Source of the DNA: an uncultured Atopobium sp.
GTDB lineage: Bacteria > Actinomycetota > Coriobacteriia > Coriobacteriales > Atopobiaceae
NCBI GenBank assembly: GCA_937997345.1
Contig: CALKTD010000005.1
Coordinates: 1-55,988 of the forward strand
Length of the DNA: 55,988 nucleotides
Direction of reading: 5' to 3'
Shown here: positions 15,672 to 24,126 of the stretch, one piece after another
Numbering within the stretch: the first letter of the stretch is position 1
How the letters are laid out: each line of letters begins with the position of its first letter
Notes under the pieces: model-generated
Told to the model about the DNA's origin: nothing
Databases searched by the model: none
Seen by the model: only the letters and a program-made list of their open reading frames with translations
Made by a program: the position numbers and the translations under genes

Positions 15672-16589
15672 CTACTCCACCATCTCAACGCGGATGGACT
15701 CCGCGATCTTCTCGACCAGCGCAAAGTCGCCCAGGCCAGCGCTCATAGCAACGTTTCCGCCGGTAGCCATCGCGCGCGTCAGGGCCTTCTCGACAGCCGA
15801 TGGGTCATCGAGCCAAACCGACATGAAACTTGCCAGCGTCGAATCGCCTGCACATGCCGTCGAAAGCACCTCTACCTGCGCAGCGTTTGCATGCCAGACG
15901 TGCTCGCCGTTGAAGAAGTACGCGCCTTCGCCGCCAAGCGTAAGCAGGATGTTTTTTGCTCCGCGCTCATGAATCTTGTGGAGGGCGAGAAGAACGTCGG
16001 CCTCGTTATGGACATCGACGCCAAAGATCTCTGCCACTTCTTCGTCGTTTGGCTTGATGAGCAGCGGTTTTTTCTCGACAAGTTCTGCAAGGTGTTTATG
16101 TGAGATGTCCAGGACCAGCTCAGCGCCGCGCTCATGACAAAGATCAAAGAGCTCGTCGTAGAAGGTTGGATCCATCTCAGGGGAAAGCGAGCCAGAGACC
16201 ACCAGCACATCCAGGTCGGAGGCAGTACGCAGCAGCTCAAGCATCTCGTCTTGCTTGGAGCGAATAACGGGAGCACCTGCATTAGGGAACTTAAGCTCGC
16301 CTTCTGGTGTGGTCACAAAAATGTTTACGCGGGTGATGCCGTCAATCCACACAGGCTTGACCGGGCAAATCTTGGATGCCTCTTCAACAATATAGTTGCC
16401 CGAGAAGCCTCCGAAAAAGCCCAGGATAGTGGACTCAACGCCGTAGTGAGCAAGCGTAAACGAGACGTTCAGACCCTTACCGTTTGGTGTATAAACGGCA
16501 TCGGTTGTGCGGTTGACGTGCGTATAAGAAGGGACTCCCGAGTTGACGTTCATGTCGATTGCAGGATTAGTGGTAAGTGTGTAAATCAT
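15672..16589 (-). CDS. fruK: 1-phosphofructokinase (PfkB family)
   Basis: 305 aa ribokinase-fold sugar kinase. It starts MIYTLTTNPAIDMNV, the FruK/LacC signature. The family motif usually GGKGxN reads NGKGLNVSFTLAHYG. The C-terminal catalytic motif, usually GAGDS, reads CAGDSTLASF and keeps the catalytic aspartate. Substrate region SGSLSPEMDPTFYDEL and ATP region LTLGGEGAYFF fit. It phosphorylates fructose 1-phosphate to the 1,6-bisphosphate. The ATG at 16589 has GAGGGAG upstream. It lies downstream of the fructose PTS gene in the same operon, which supports fructose 1-phosphate over tagatose 6-phosphate as substrate. Confidence 0.85.
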   Translation of the reverse strand: MIYTLTTNPAIDMNVNSGVPSYTHVNRTTDAVYTPNGKGLNVSFTLAHYGVESTILGFFGGFSGNYIVEEASKICPVKPVWIDGITRVNIFVTTPEGELKFPNAGAPVIRSKQDEMLELLRTASDLDVLVVSGSLSPEMDPTFYDELFDLCHERGAELVLDISHKHLAELVEKKPLLIKPNDEEVAEIFGVDVHNEADVLLALHKIHERGAKNILLTLGGEGAYFFNGEHVWHANAAQVEVLSTACAGDSTLASFMSVWLDDPSAVEKALTRAMATGGNVAMSAGLGDFALVEKIAESIRVEMVE

Positions 16590-16611
16590 CAAAGCTCCCT
16601 CTAGAACAAAA

Positions 16612-16639
16612 ATGGACCCGACGAAATCGCCGAGTCCAT
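16612..16639 (-). terminator. hairpin with T-run between fruA and fruK
   Basis: 12-base arms with two wobble pairs, ATGGACTCGGCG / CGTCGGGTCCAT on the minus strand, followed by TTTTTGTT. It lies between the PTS gene and fruK, so it is probably a partial terminator or attenuator that lowers fruK relative to fruA. Confidence 0.65.
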
Positions 16640-16720
16640 ATTTTATCGCGATTATCTAAGCGCGTACCTGGTCATAAGATGAATCCTTGGTATTTGCTTA
16701 GAGTGCGCTAAGCGTAACGC

Positions 16721-18226
16721 TTAGCCCTCGACAATCTGGTTGCCGTTCTTGCGGTACTCGTATGCCTTGAAAGCAACAAAGAGAATACCACCAACAACAG
16801 CGCCGATGAGAATGGCGAGAACCCACTTAAGGCCGCCATCGACAACGGGAAGAACCAGGAAACCACCGTGAGGCGCTGGGTCATGAACACCAAAAAGCAG
16901 CGTCAGGATGGAGCCGATGGAAGAACCGATCATCATGATAGGCATGACAGGCCAAATGTTCTTGGTCATGAATGGAATAGCGCCCTCGGTAATGTGGGTG
17001 CAGCCAAGAATGAAGTTGACCAGACCAGCGTTGAAGTCGGACTTGGTGAAGTACTTCTTACCAACGACAACAGCAAAGGTGGTGATCAGTGGAGGAACAA
17101 TACAAGCAGCAGAAACTGCAGCCATGAAGTTGGTGCCAAACTCATAAGTTGGGGTACCAACACCAGCAGCAAGGGCCTCGGTCAGAAGTGCAGTACCGGT
17201 GACGTAAGCTGCCTTGTTGACTGGGCCGCCCATGTCAAACGCGCACATGCAACCAATTGCAAGACCAAGGACAATTGGACCAGAAGCAGAAAGGCCGCGC
17301 AGGAAGTTCATCATGCCGGTGTTAATTGCTGCCATTGGACCAGAAATACCTAGCATAACCAGGCCAACAATGGTGGTGGAAAGCAGTGGGTACAGGAAGA
17401 TTGCCTTCAGGCCATCAAGGTTCTTTGGAAGACCTGCAAGAAGCTTCTCAAGACCAACGATGACATAACCGGCAAGGAAGCCTCCAACAATACCGCCCAA
17501 GAAGCCAAAACCAACGCCAGCGCCACCAGCATCAATCATGCCGGTGTTAGGGTTGATTGGAAGACCCTGAATAGCAATCATACCTGCAACAAAACCAGGA
17601 ACAAGAGCAGGGCGCTTACCAATAGACTCAGCAATGTAAGCAGAAAGAACTGGAACCATAAGGCCCATTGCAATGCCGCCGATGATCTTGAGCATGGCAG
17701 CAAAGCTGTTGTAGTCAGGTTGAGTGGAGCTGAAGGAAGTAATACCCCAGAGGAATGAAACAGCCGTCAAAACACCACCAGCAACAACAAAGACCAGCAT
17801 GTGGCTAACGCCGTTCATGAGGTGCTTGTAGATGATGTGGCCTACAGACTCCTTCTCAATGGTGCTTGAGACTGGAGCGTCATCTGCCTCTGCAAGCTCG
17901 CCCTCAGGCAGAGCAACAAGAGCGCGGTCGATAAGACCTTCTGCATCCTTAATAGCTGCAGTAACACCAACATTTACCATTGGTTTTCCGGCAAAACGCT
18001 CGGCCTGGACGTCCTTATCGGCAGCAACAACTACTGCCTTGGCGTTCCTAATTTCAGCTGCGGTGAGCTCGTTCTCTACACCGACCTGGCCGTGCGTCTC
18101 AACCTTAATGGTAAGACCTTTAGCTGCGGCGGCCTTCTCAAGGGCCTCCTTAGCCATAAAGGTGTGCGCAATACCGGTTGGGCAACCAGTAGCAGCAACG
18201 ATGTCATACTTTGACTCGTCAGCCAC
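16721..18226 (-). CDS. fruA: PTS fructose-type IIBC component
   Basis: 501 aa. The N-terminal IIB domain has the phosphocysteine motif VAATGCPTGIAHTFMA (about 9-24) and a typical THGQVGVENELT stretch. From about residue 120 a IIC domain with eight or more membrane segments follows; KHLMNGVSHMLVFVVAGGVL marks its start and MGGPVNKAAYV is a conserved loop. No IIA domain is present, so phosphate must come from a IIA encoded elsewhere. The start is a GTG with GGGGAG seven bases upstream. It is the first gene of a two-gene operon with fruK and imports fructose (or mannose) as the 1-phosphate. Confidence 0.93.
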   Translation of the reverse strand: MADESKYDIVAATGCPTGIAHTFMAKEALEKAAAAKGLTIKVETHGQVGVENELTAAEIRNAKAVVVAADKDVQAERFAGKPMVNVGVTAAIKDAEGLIDRALVALPEGELAEADDAPVSSTIEKESVGHIIYKHLMNGVSHMLVFVVAGGVLTAVSFLWGITSFSSTQPDYNSFAAMLKIIGGIAMGLMVPVLSAYIAESIGKRPALVPGFVAGMIAIQGLPINPNTGMIDAGGAGVGFGFLGGIVGGFLAGYVIVGLEKLLAGLPKNLDGLKAIFLYPLLSTTIVGLVMLGISGPMAAINTGMMNFLRGLSASGPIVLGLAIGCMCAFDMGGPVNKAAYVTGTALLTEALAAGVGTPTYEFGTNFMAAVSAACIVPPLITTFAVVVGKKYFTKSDFNAGLVNFILGCTHITEGAIPFMTKNIWPVMPIMMIGSSIGSILTLLFGVHDPAPHGGFLVLPVVDGGLKWVLAILIGAVVGGILFVAFKAYEYRKNGNQIVEG

Positions 18227-18277
18227 AGCACTCCCCTTTCATCCTAGTGCTCGGAATTGTTCCAAACACAACCAAAA

Positions 18278-18309
18278 AAAGCTGCTCAATGTTAGCACTG
18301 AGCAGCTTT
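18278..18309 (-). terminator. intrinsic terminator upstream of fruA
   Basis: Perfect 11-bp arms AAAGCTGCTCA / TGAGCAGCTTT with a 10-base loop, followed on the minus strand by TTTT. It can end transcripts of the upstream ROK operon. A role as leader attenuator of fruA, only about 50 bases away, is also possible. Confidence 0.75.
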
Positions 18310-18402
18310 GACAACTACGTTTTTACATAAATTGTAACAGAAATTATGTTATTGAATGCACTTTCATTTAGTACAGCGTTTATGACAAATACTTTGATGT
18401 TT

Positions 18403-18447
18403 TTCTCGCCAAGAGCCCTAACATACGTACCCTTTTCCAGGCGAGAA
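18403..18447. repeat. inverted pair of the GGCGAGAA word
   Basis: TTCTCGCC at 18403-18410 and GGCGAGAA at 18440-18447 face each other across 29 bases, just past the ROK kinase stop codon. Such a pair can form a stem and may help end transcription, as paired uptake sequences do in Neisseria and Haemophilus. Confidence 0.65.
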
Positions 18448-18470
18448 GATCATGCGCCAGAAACTTGCTT

Positions 18471-19439
18471 CTACTCAGCGCTTTCCTTGCCAAAACGCTC
18501 TTGTCTCAGACGCAGCGCCTCGTACGCACAACCATACATTGCAGCCTGATTACCCAAGCTCGCAGCCTCAATACGAGCACCCTTACTCACCGGCAAAGCG
18601 TACTGCTCAAAACACTCGCGAAGCTCGGTAGCAAACGTTGCAAACGAACCCGCAACACCGCCGCCAATCAAGAACATGGCAGGATCAACCACGCACGAAA
18701 CCTGCGCCATAGCAAGACCCAGGTAGTGGCACATCTTATGGATAGCAAGGGTTGCGCACTCATCGCCTTGAGCATGAGCCCTAAACACGGACACCGTATC
18801 AGTCTCGTGCTCAACGCTCACAGGAACAACACCTCGAGAAACGCATTCCTCCAGGTACAGGCGGACAACACCCTTAGCAGAGGCATACTGCTCCAGGCAA
18901 CCGTGGCGACCACAACCGCAGGTCAGCGTCTCTTCTGGCTCAACAATGATGTGACCAATCTCGCCGCCAGCGCCAAAAGCACCCGCAGCAAGCTTGCCGT
19001 CTACAACAACACCTGCACCAACGCCGGTGCCCAACGCAATCAGTACAAACGAAGGCACGCCAACGGCAACGCCAGCCCACGCCTCGCCCAAAGCTGCGGC
19101 GTTAGCATCGTTGACAAACGCAATGGTTGCGTTTGGCAGGCACATATTGATTGCCTGCACCAATCCTTCAGGGTCAATATCTACATTGGCGAGAAGACCA
19201 ACGGTTCCATCATCTGCAACAGGACCTGGAATATCCAAACCACACGCAACAACATCGTTGCGGCTTGCTTTTTGGCCATGAACAATCAGCTTAATAGCAT
19301 CGGTTACCGTCTGATAACCATCCTCGTTATCAAGTGCGGGCGTCTTGACCTTCTGCTCAGAAAGCAGCTCTCCCTCTGCAGAGAAAAGTCCCAACTTGAT
19401 GGTGGTACCACCAACATCAATGCCTAATACGTATTCCAT
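18471..19439 (-). CDS. ROK family sugar kinase (glucokinase-like)
   Basis: 322 aa. The ATP-binding P-loop is LGIDVGGTTIKLGL at residues 4-17. NDANAAALGEAW gives the catalytic region, GTGVGAGVVVDG the second phosphate loop, and GEIGHIIV with CGCGRHGCLEQYAS the ROK zinc site. The pattern fits glucokinase and N-acyl-hexosamine kinases. It is the last gene of a three-gene operon, 8 bases after the Ddl-like ligase gene. The unusual neighbours leave the true substrate open; glucose is the default guess from the family. Confidence 0.88.
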   Translation of the reverse strand: MEYVLGIDVGGTTIKLGLFSAEGELLSEQKVKTPALDNEDGYQTVTDAIKLIVHGQKASRNDVVACGLDIPGPVADDGTVGLLANVDIDPEGLVQAINMCLPNATIAFVNDANAAALGEAWAGVAVGVPSFVLIALGTGVGAGVVVDGKLAAGAFGAGGEIGHIIVEPEETLTCGCGRHGCLEQYASAKGVVRLYLEECVSRGVVPVSVEHETDTVSVFRAHAQGDECATLAIHKMCHYLGLAMAQVSCVVDPAMFLIGGGVAGSFATFATELRECFEQYALPVSKGARIEAASLGNQAAMYGCAYEALRLRQERFGKESAE

Positions 19440-19447
19440 GAAACCCC

Positions 19448-20449
19448 CTAGTTGCCGCGCTTAAGCGCACCCTCAACAAGCTGCGCAAGGACGTCTTCAA
19501 CAGCGTATCCTGCAGCCTCAATTGCCATAGGAACAAGGGAGGTCTCAGTGAGTCCTGGGAATGTCTTCAGACCCATGACCATAACGTGATGTCCATCCCA
19601 AATAAGATCGATACGAGCAAGATCTCTGCACCCGTACGCGGTAAACACCTCAAGAGCTGCACGTTCAAGAGCCTCGCGAGCAGCAGCTGGATCTGCACCA
19701 AGAGCCGCCAAAGACACAGGACGAACTGGGCAGAAATGCTGAATACGCTCTGGATCAAGACGAGCATCCGTATCGTAAATACCCTTGACCACTGAAATCT
19801 CTACCGGTGGCAGGGTTTTCTCGCCATCTGCGTCAGAGAGCACGGTAACGCTTACTTCAACGCCATCAACCCACTGCTGGATAATGACGGAGTCGTCAAA
19901 ACCAAGCGCGCCAAGAAGTGCTGGTCCAAGCTGGTCAGCGCTGTCAACCTTAGAAAGGCCCATAGCAGAGCCGCCATGAACAGGCTTAACTGCTAGAGGG
20001 AAGCCAACGCCGCCGCCAAGGCGCTCGGGAACCAGGTCAAGAGCTGCTGCGGCTCCAAGGTCTTTAAAAGCGCTGGCAGTCAGTACAATCTGAGGAGGCC
20101 AAATAACCTCGGACTCCTCCTTTGACCAGGCCTGGCGCACAATAAAAGGCATGTCAGCTTTGTTCCAGGCTGCCCTACAAGATGCAGGCCTTGAGCCCAC
20201 ATACGGAATCTTGAGGAACTCCAAAAGTGCAGGTACTGCACCATCTTCTCCACCCGCACCATGAAGGCATACAAACGCAACATCGGGTTTCTCGGCACGA
20301 AGAGTGTCTACCAGGTGTGCATCAGCATCAAGTGGCAAAACCTCATAACCGCGCTTTTCCAAAGCCTCAGAGACAAGAGCACCGCTTTTAAGCGAGAAGT
20401 TCCTCTCAAATGAGGCTCCACCCATAATGACAGCAACTTTTGTAGCCAT
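19448..20449 (-). CDS. D-alanine--D-alanine ligase-like ATP-grasp protein with altered metal site
   Basis: 333 aa. The family pattern is clear: VIMGGASFERNFSLKSG, HGAGGEDGAVPALLEFLKIPYVGS, PLAVKPVHGGSAMGLSKV, ARIDLIWDG and TFPGLTETSLVP. Yet key positions differ from functional Ddl. The usual ExNTxPG metal-binding motif reads GLKTFPG, so the Glu and Asn that hold magnesium are Gly and Lys. The usual MDK reads WNK, and the glutamate contacting ATP in the strand before GxE appears as Gln (IIQQWVDGVE). It may be inactive, regulatory or active on another substrate. The start at 20449 follows the aminotransferase stop codon by two bases; an 8-base gap separates it from the ROK gene. Confidence 0.85.
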   Translation of the reverse strand: MATKVAVIMGGASFERNFSLKSGALVSEALEKRGYEVLPLDADAHLVDTLRAEKPDVAFVCLHGAGGEDGAVPALLEFLKIPYVGSRPASCRAAWNKADMPFIVRQAWSKEESEVIWPPQIVLTASAFKDLGAAAALDLVPERLGGGVGFPLAVKPVHGGSAMGLSKVDSADQLGPALLGALGFDDSVIIQQWVDGVEVSVTVLSDADGEKTLPPVEISVVKGIYDTDARLDPERIQHFCPVRPVSLAALGADPAAAREALERAALEVFTAYGCRDLARIDLIWDGHHVMVMGLKTFPGLTETSLVPMAIEAAGYAVEDVLAQLVEGALKRGN

Positions 20450-20451
20450 AC

Positions 20452-21750
20452 TTAACACTCCCTTGCAGAAGAATGAGATTCAGAATGAGAAGACTCAGGT
20501 AGAGCGCCCGCCTCTAGGAATGCGCGATACAGCGCCATGCGGTCTTGGACGCATAGTGACAGCCTGCGGATTGCCTCGTGGATGCGCTCTGGCGTCTCAA
20601 ATGAGTAGCACAGGCGCATACTTGAACTAATACGCTGGTCAGGATAGCAATAAACACCTGGTACAAAGGCAACTCCCTCTTCAATTGCACGAGGAAGCAA
20701 CTGCTCAGTGTTGAGGTATGGCGGGAAGGTTACCCACAGGAACAAACCACCCTCTGGCTTAGTCCAGGTAACGTCTTTGGGGAAGAACTCTGCAAGCGCT
20801 GCGAGCATGGCGTCTTTTCTCTCTTTATAGCGAGACTTAGACACCTCAAGCGCTGCCTGCCAATCAACTTCATTGAAGTAATGCTCGGCAAGAATCATGT
20901 TAAAGGGGCTGGTACAAAGATCAGAACCAGACTTAGCAAGGTTAATGCGCTCAAGGAAGTGACGAGGTGCAACCATCCAAGCCAAACGCAAGCCAGGCGC
21001 AAAAATCTTTGAGGTAGTTCCCAGATAAATGACATTTGGATCAAGCGTCTTAAGGCGTGTTAGATCTTCTCCCTCAAAGCGGATAAGACCATACGGATCA
21101 TCCTCAACAACAGGGATGTTGTACTGGCGAGCCAGCTCAAGAAGGCGCAGACGCCTTGGCATAGACATGGTGATGCCCGCAGGATTGTTAAAGTTAGGAA
21201 TAACGTAAATGAACTTAGGCTTTCTGCCTTGGTCTGCAAGCTCTTTGAGCTTTGCCTCAAGAAGATCAGTCCTTATGCCTTCTTCATCCATATCAATGGT
21301 GTGAACAGTAGGCTCATACGCAGAAAATGCCTGGAATGCACCAAGATAGCTTGGGCCCTCACAGATAATATCGTCACCTGAATTAAGAAAGACGCGACCC
21401 AAGAAATCAAGCGCCTGCTGGGAACCAGAAGTTAAAATCATCTCGTCAGGATCAGCCTCGACGCCCTGAGCAGCTAAAATCTTGCAGATGGTCCTTCTGC
21501 ACTCAATACGGCCATCAGAGTTGCCGTACTGAAGAGACCTGAGTCCTTCAACAGCAACGCAGCGTCGAGCGCACTCTGCAACCTGATCAAGTGGCAGCGA
21601 AGAAATATCCGGCAGGCCACCAGACAGCGCAATGACACCTGGACGAGACAGGGCCGCAAACAAATCTCGTACTTCGCTCTTTCGCATGGTTTGAACGCGA
21701 TCTGCGTACAGATCACCCCACTGATCAAATGAGATTCTGCTGTCATCCAT
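20452..21750 (-). CDS. PLP-dependent aminotransferase, class I/II (2-aminoadipate aminotransferase-like)
   Basis: 432 aa. The protein has the fold-type I signatures of the MocR/LysN group without a GntR domain: ISLSGG-type ALSGGLPDIS, LTSGSQQALDFLGRVF, YVIPNFNNPAGITMS, VEDDPYGLIRFEG and the PLP lysine in LGTTSKIFAPGLRLAW (about 250). The C-terminus is extended by about 25 Ser/Glu/His-rich residues. It transfers amino groups between an amino acid and a keto acid; the substrate is unknown. It heads an operon with a Ddl-like ligase (2-base gap) and a ROK kinase, suggesting that all three serve one amino-acid or peptide-related pathway. Confidence 0.88.
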   Translation of the reverse strand: MDDSRISFDQWGDLYADRVQTMRKSEVRDLFAALSRPGVIALSGGLPDISSLPLDQVAECARRCVAVEGLRSLQYGNSDGRIECRRTICKILAAQGVEADPDEMILTSGSQQALDFLGRVFLNSGDDIICEGPSYLGAFQAFSAYEPTVHTIDMDEEGIRTDLLEAKLKELADQGRKPKFIYVIPNFNNPAGITMSMPRRLRLLELARQYNIPVVEDDPYGLIRFEGEDLTRLKTLDPNVIYLGTTSKIFAPGLRLAWMVAPRHFLERINLAKSGSDLCTSPFNMILAEHYFNEVDWQAALEVSKSRYKERKDAMLAALAEFFPKDVTWTKPEGGLFLWVTFPPYLNTEQLLPRAIEEGVAFVPGVYCYPDQRISSSMRLCYSFETPERIHEAIRRLSLCVQDRMALYRAFLEAGALPESSHSESHSSAREC

Positions 21751-21897
21751 AGAACTCTTACTCCTTACAAGACATCTTTGGGCAAAAATTGTGCCGAAAA
21801 GATGTACTTATTGTTTTAGGACGTAGTCTTTTTAGTATCGCTCAAATATCAACAAATTACAGGGTAAAATATGGCGCATACGCTAAACGGTTTCTGT

Positions 21898-21919
21898 TGA
21901 CCGGTAAAATAACTGGTCA
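21898..21919. promoter_or_regulatory. 22-bp imperfect palindrome upstream of the M32 peptidase
   Basis: TGACCGGT - AAAATA - ACTGGTCA with one mismatch in each 8-base arm. It lies 26 bases before the M32 start codon and in the divergent gap shared with the aminotransferase operon, a typical operator position. The binding protein is unknown. Confidence 0.5.
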
Positions 21920-21945
21920 CACCTATTTTTGTAGAGAGGATTTTT

Positions 21946-23502
21946 ATGGATAGCGCACATAACACTGTTGAATTGAACGCAGCGCTTTCAAATCCCCGCG
22001 ATGATATCGCTAAACTTGATGAACTTGAGAAGAAGCTTTTTGCTCTCAACTACGCAGCTAATGAGATTGGCTCTTTTGGACCATGTATCGATCCAAAAAA
22101 GGCTGCTGAAGAGCGCGGAGAAGCCCTGGCAATCCTTGGCGAACAGGTCCAGGAGACCCTCTGTGATCCCACTGTTGGCGCACTGCTTGATAGACTTCAC
22201 GAGAATCGCGCTCTACTTGATGAGACTCATCGTGCGCAAGTTAAAGTTCTTCGTCGCGATAGAAGCCAGCTGGTAGATGTGCCTGTTGAGCTTCAGAGCA
22301 ACTTTGTTCGTCTTACCACAGAGGCTAATGAGGTCTGGGAGCAGGCAAAGAACAGCGATGACTGGTCACTCTTTGCTCCAAAGCTGGATAGCTTAATTGA
22401 GCTTCGCAAAGAGATGTGCCAGGCACGCGATGCTTCCAAAGACCCATATGATCTCTTACTCAGCGATTTTGAGCACGGCACCAATAGAGAGTTCTACAAC
22501 ACCTTCTTCAATAACGTTAAAGAAGTGGTAGTTCCTCTGGTTGCTGATTGTATGGCTTCTAAGCGTCAGCCAAGCACTAAGCCTCTTGAGGGTAAGTTTG
22601 ATGTCAACCGTCAGTGGGATCTTGCAAAAGACCTGGTAAAGCTCCAAGGTCTTGATGAAGATGCTTTCTGGCTTGGCAAGACTGAACACCCTTACACGGG
22701 TGGCCCTGGTATTGGCTTTGTCATGGTTGCCAGCCATGCTTACGAGAATAACGTGCTCTCCAACGTTTATTCCATGCTGCATGAGAACGGTCATGCCCTC
22801 TACGAGCAGGGTATTAACTGGGAGTACCGTTTTACCTCTTTGAGCAACGGCACATCTATGGGCATGCACGAGTCTCAGTCCAGGTTCTTTGAGAACTACG
22901 TTGGTCTTTCTGAGGCATTTGCTGAGCCTCTCATTCAGCTTATGCGCAAGCACTTCCCTGGCCAGCTTAATCGCGTTACTGCCTTCCAGCTCTTCTCAGC
23001 AGCTAACAAAGTACAGCCAAGTCTCATCCGCACCGAGGCAGACGAGCTCACTTATCCTCTACACATCCTCATCCGTTACGAGATGGAGCAGGCACTTTTG
23101 TCTGGCGAGATTACTGCAAAGGATGTCCCAGCTCTTTGGGCTGAGAAGTACAAGCAGTATCTGGGCGTTACGGTTCCAAACAACACCGAGGGCGCTCTTC
23201 AGGATGTTCACTGGTCTTGGGGCGAGTTTGGCTACTTCCCAACCTATGCACTTGGTAGCGCTTATGGTGCACAGTACAAGCACGCCATGATTGCTGAGGG
23301 CATGGACTTTGATGCCGTATGCGCATCTGGAGATCTTGCTCCTATTAGGGAGTGGCTGGGTAGCCGTATTTGGACCTGGGGTCGTGCAAAAGACTCCAAG
23401 GAGCTCATCATGAGCGCATGCGGTGAGCCATTTGACGTCCACTACTACACCAAGTATCTAACTGACAAATACTCTCGTATCTATGGTCTGGTCAGTGCAT
23501 AA
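21946..23502 (+). CDS. carboxypeptidase Taq, M32 family metallopeptidase
   Basis: 518 aa, near the usual M32 length of about 500. The zinc site is SMLHENGHALYEQG (HExxH form, about residue 277), followed by the third ligand region GMHESQSRFFENYVG. Typical M32 stretches HPYTGG (EHPYTGGPGIGF) and RTEADELTYPLHILIRYEME are present. It is a cytoplasmic zinc carboxypeptidase with broad specificity, removing C-terminal residues other than proline. GAGAGGA precedes the ATG. It is followed by mscL after 61 bases in the same direction. Confidence 0.95.
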   Translation: MDSAHNTVELNAALSNPRDDIAKLDELEKKLFALNYAANEIGSFGPCIDPKKAAEERGEALAILGEQVQETLCDPTVGALLDRLHENRALLDETHRAQVKVLRRDRSQLVDVPVELQSNFVRLTTEANEVWEQAKNSDDWSLFAPKLDSLIELRKEMCQARDASKDPYDLLLSDFEHGTNREFYNTFFNNVKEVVVPLVADCMASKRQPSTKPLEGKFDVNRQWDLAKDLVKLQGLDEDAFWLGKTEHPYTGGPGIGFVMVASHAYENNVLSNVYSMLHENGHALYEQGINWEYRFTSLSNGTSMGMHESQSRFFENYVGLSEAFAEPLIQLMRKHFPGQLNRVTAFQLFSAANKVQPSLIRTEADELTYPLHILIRYEMEQALLSGEITAKDVPALWAEKYKQYLGVTVPNNTEGALQDVHWSWGEFGYFPTYALGSAYGAQYKHAMIAEGMDFDAVCASGDLAPIREWLGSRIWTWGRAKDSKELIMSACGEPFDVHYYTKYLTDKYSRIYGLVSA

Positions 23503-23563
23503 GCGCACACCATAGGCGCGAGTGGAAATATCTGTCCTCTACTAACTATACGCAAGGGATGAA

Positions 23564-24013
23564 ATGAAAAAGTTTTTTGAGGAGTTCAAAGAGTTTATCC
23601 AGCAGGGCAATGTTATGGACATGGCTATTGGTATCATCATTGGCGGCGCATTTACCGCTATTGTTACCTCCCTTGTCAATGACATCATCAACCCATTTAT
23701 TAAGCTAATCTCTGGTGGCGGCACTGAGGTTTCTGGTCTTTCCATTCCAGTTCCTGGCACCCAGAACGGCATTGACTTTGGTGCATTTATCAGCGCAATC
23801 ATCAACTTCCTGATTATTGCATTCATTGTCTTCTGCATGGTTAAGGCCCTCAATAAGTTCATGAAGGCTTCCAAGCTTAAGAAGGACAAAGAAGAGGCTG
23901 TCAAAGAGGTTGCAGCTCCACACTGCCCACACTGCCTTGAAGAGGTTAAGGAAGGCGCAACTCGCTGCCCACACTGCACTGGTGAGATTGAGGGCGGCGC
24001 ACACGCTGCGTAA
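23564..24013 (+). CDS. mscL: large-conductance mechanosensitive channel with C-terminal zinc ribbon
   Basis: 149 aa. The N-terminal part is typical MscL: an amphipathic start, FIQQGNVMDMAIGIIIGGAFTAIVTSLVNDIINPFI as first membrane helix (split here by description, about 12-45) and IINFLIIAFIVFCMVKALNKF as the second (about 86-106). The cytoplasmic end is unusual: CPHCLEEVKEGATRCPHC gives two CxxC pairs, a zinc-ribbon-like knuckle in place of the plain helix. It opens on osmotic downshock to release solutes. A bidirectional terminator follows at 24069. Confidence 0.93.
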   Translation: MKKFFEEFKEFIQQGNVMDMAIGIIIGGAFTAIVTSLVNDIINPFIKLISGGGTEVSGLSIPVPGTQNGIDFGAFISAIINFLIIAFIVFCMVKALNKFMKASKLKKDKEEAVKEVAAPHCPHCLEEVKEGATRCPHCTGEIEGGAHAA

Positions 24014-24068
24014 GTTTTATACCAGGCTTCATATCACCGTTCTTTTACACGCGTAAAAGTTTGGCAAG

Positions 24069-24099
24069 AAAAAGCAGGCATATCATGTGCCTGCTTTTT
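24069..24099. terminator. bidirectional intrinsic terminator
   Basis: 12-base perfect arms AAAAAGCAGGCA / TGCCTGCTTTTT with loop TATCATG, lying between mscL and the convergent lipoprotein gene. It has a T-run on both strands, so it can serve both genes. Confidence 0.88.
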
Positions 24100-24126
24100 A
24101 GTAGAAGAAACCAGAAAAGGTTGTGA

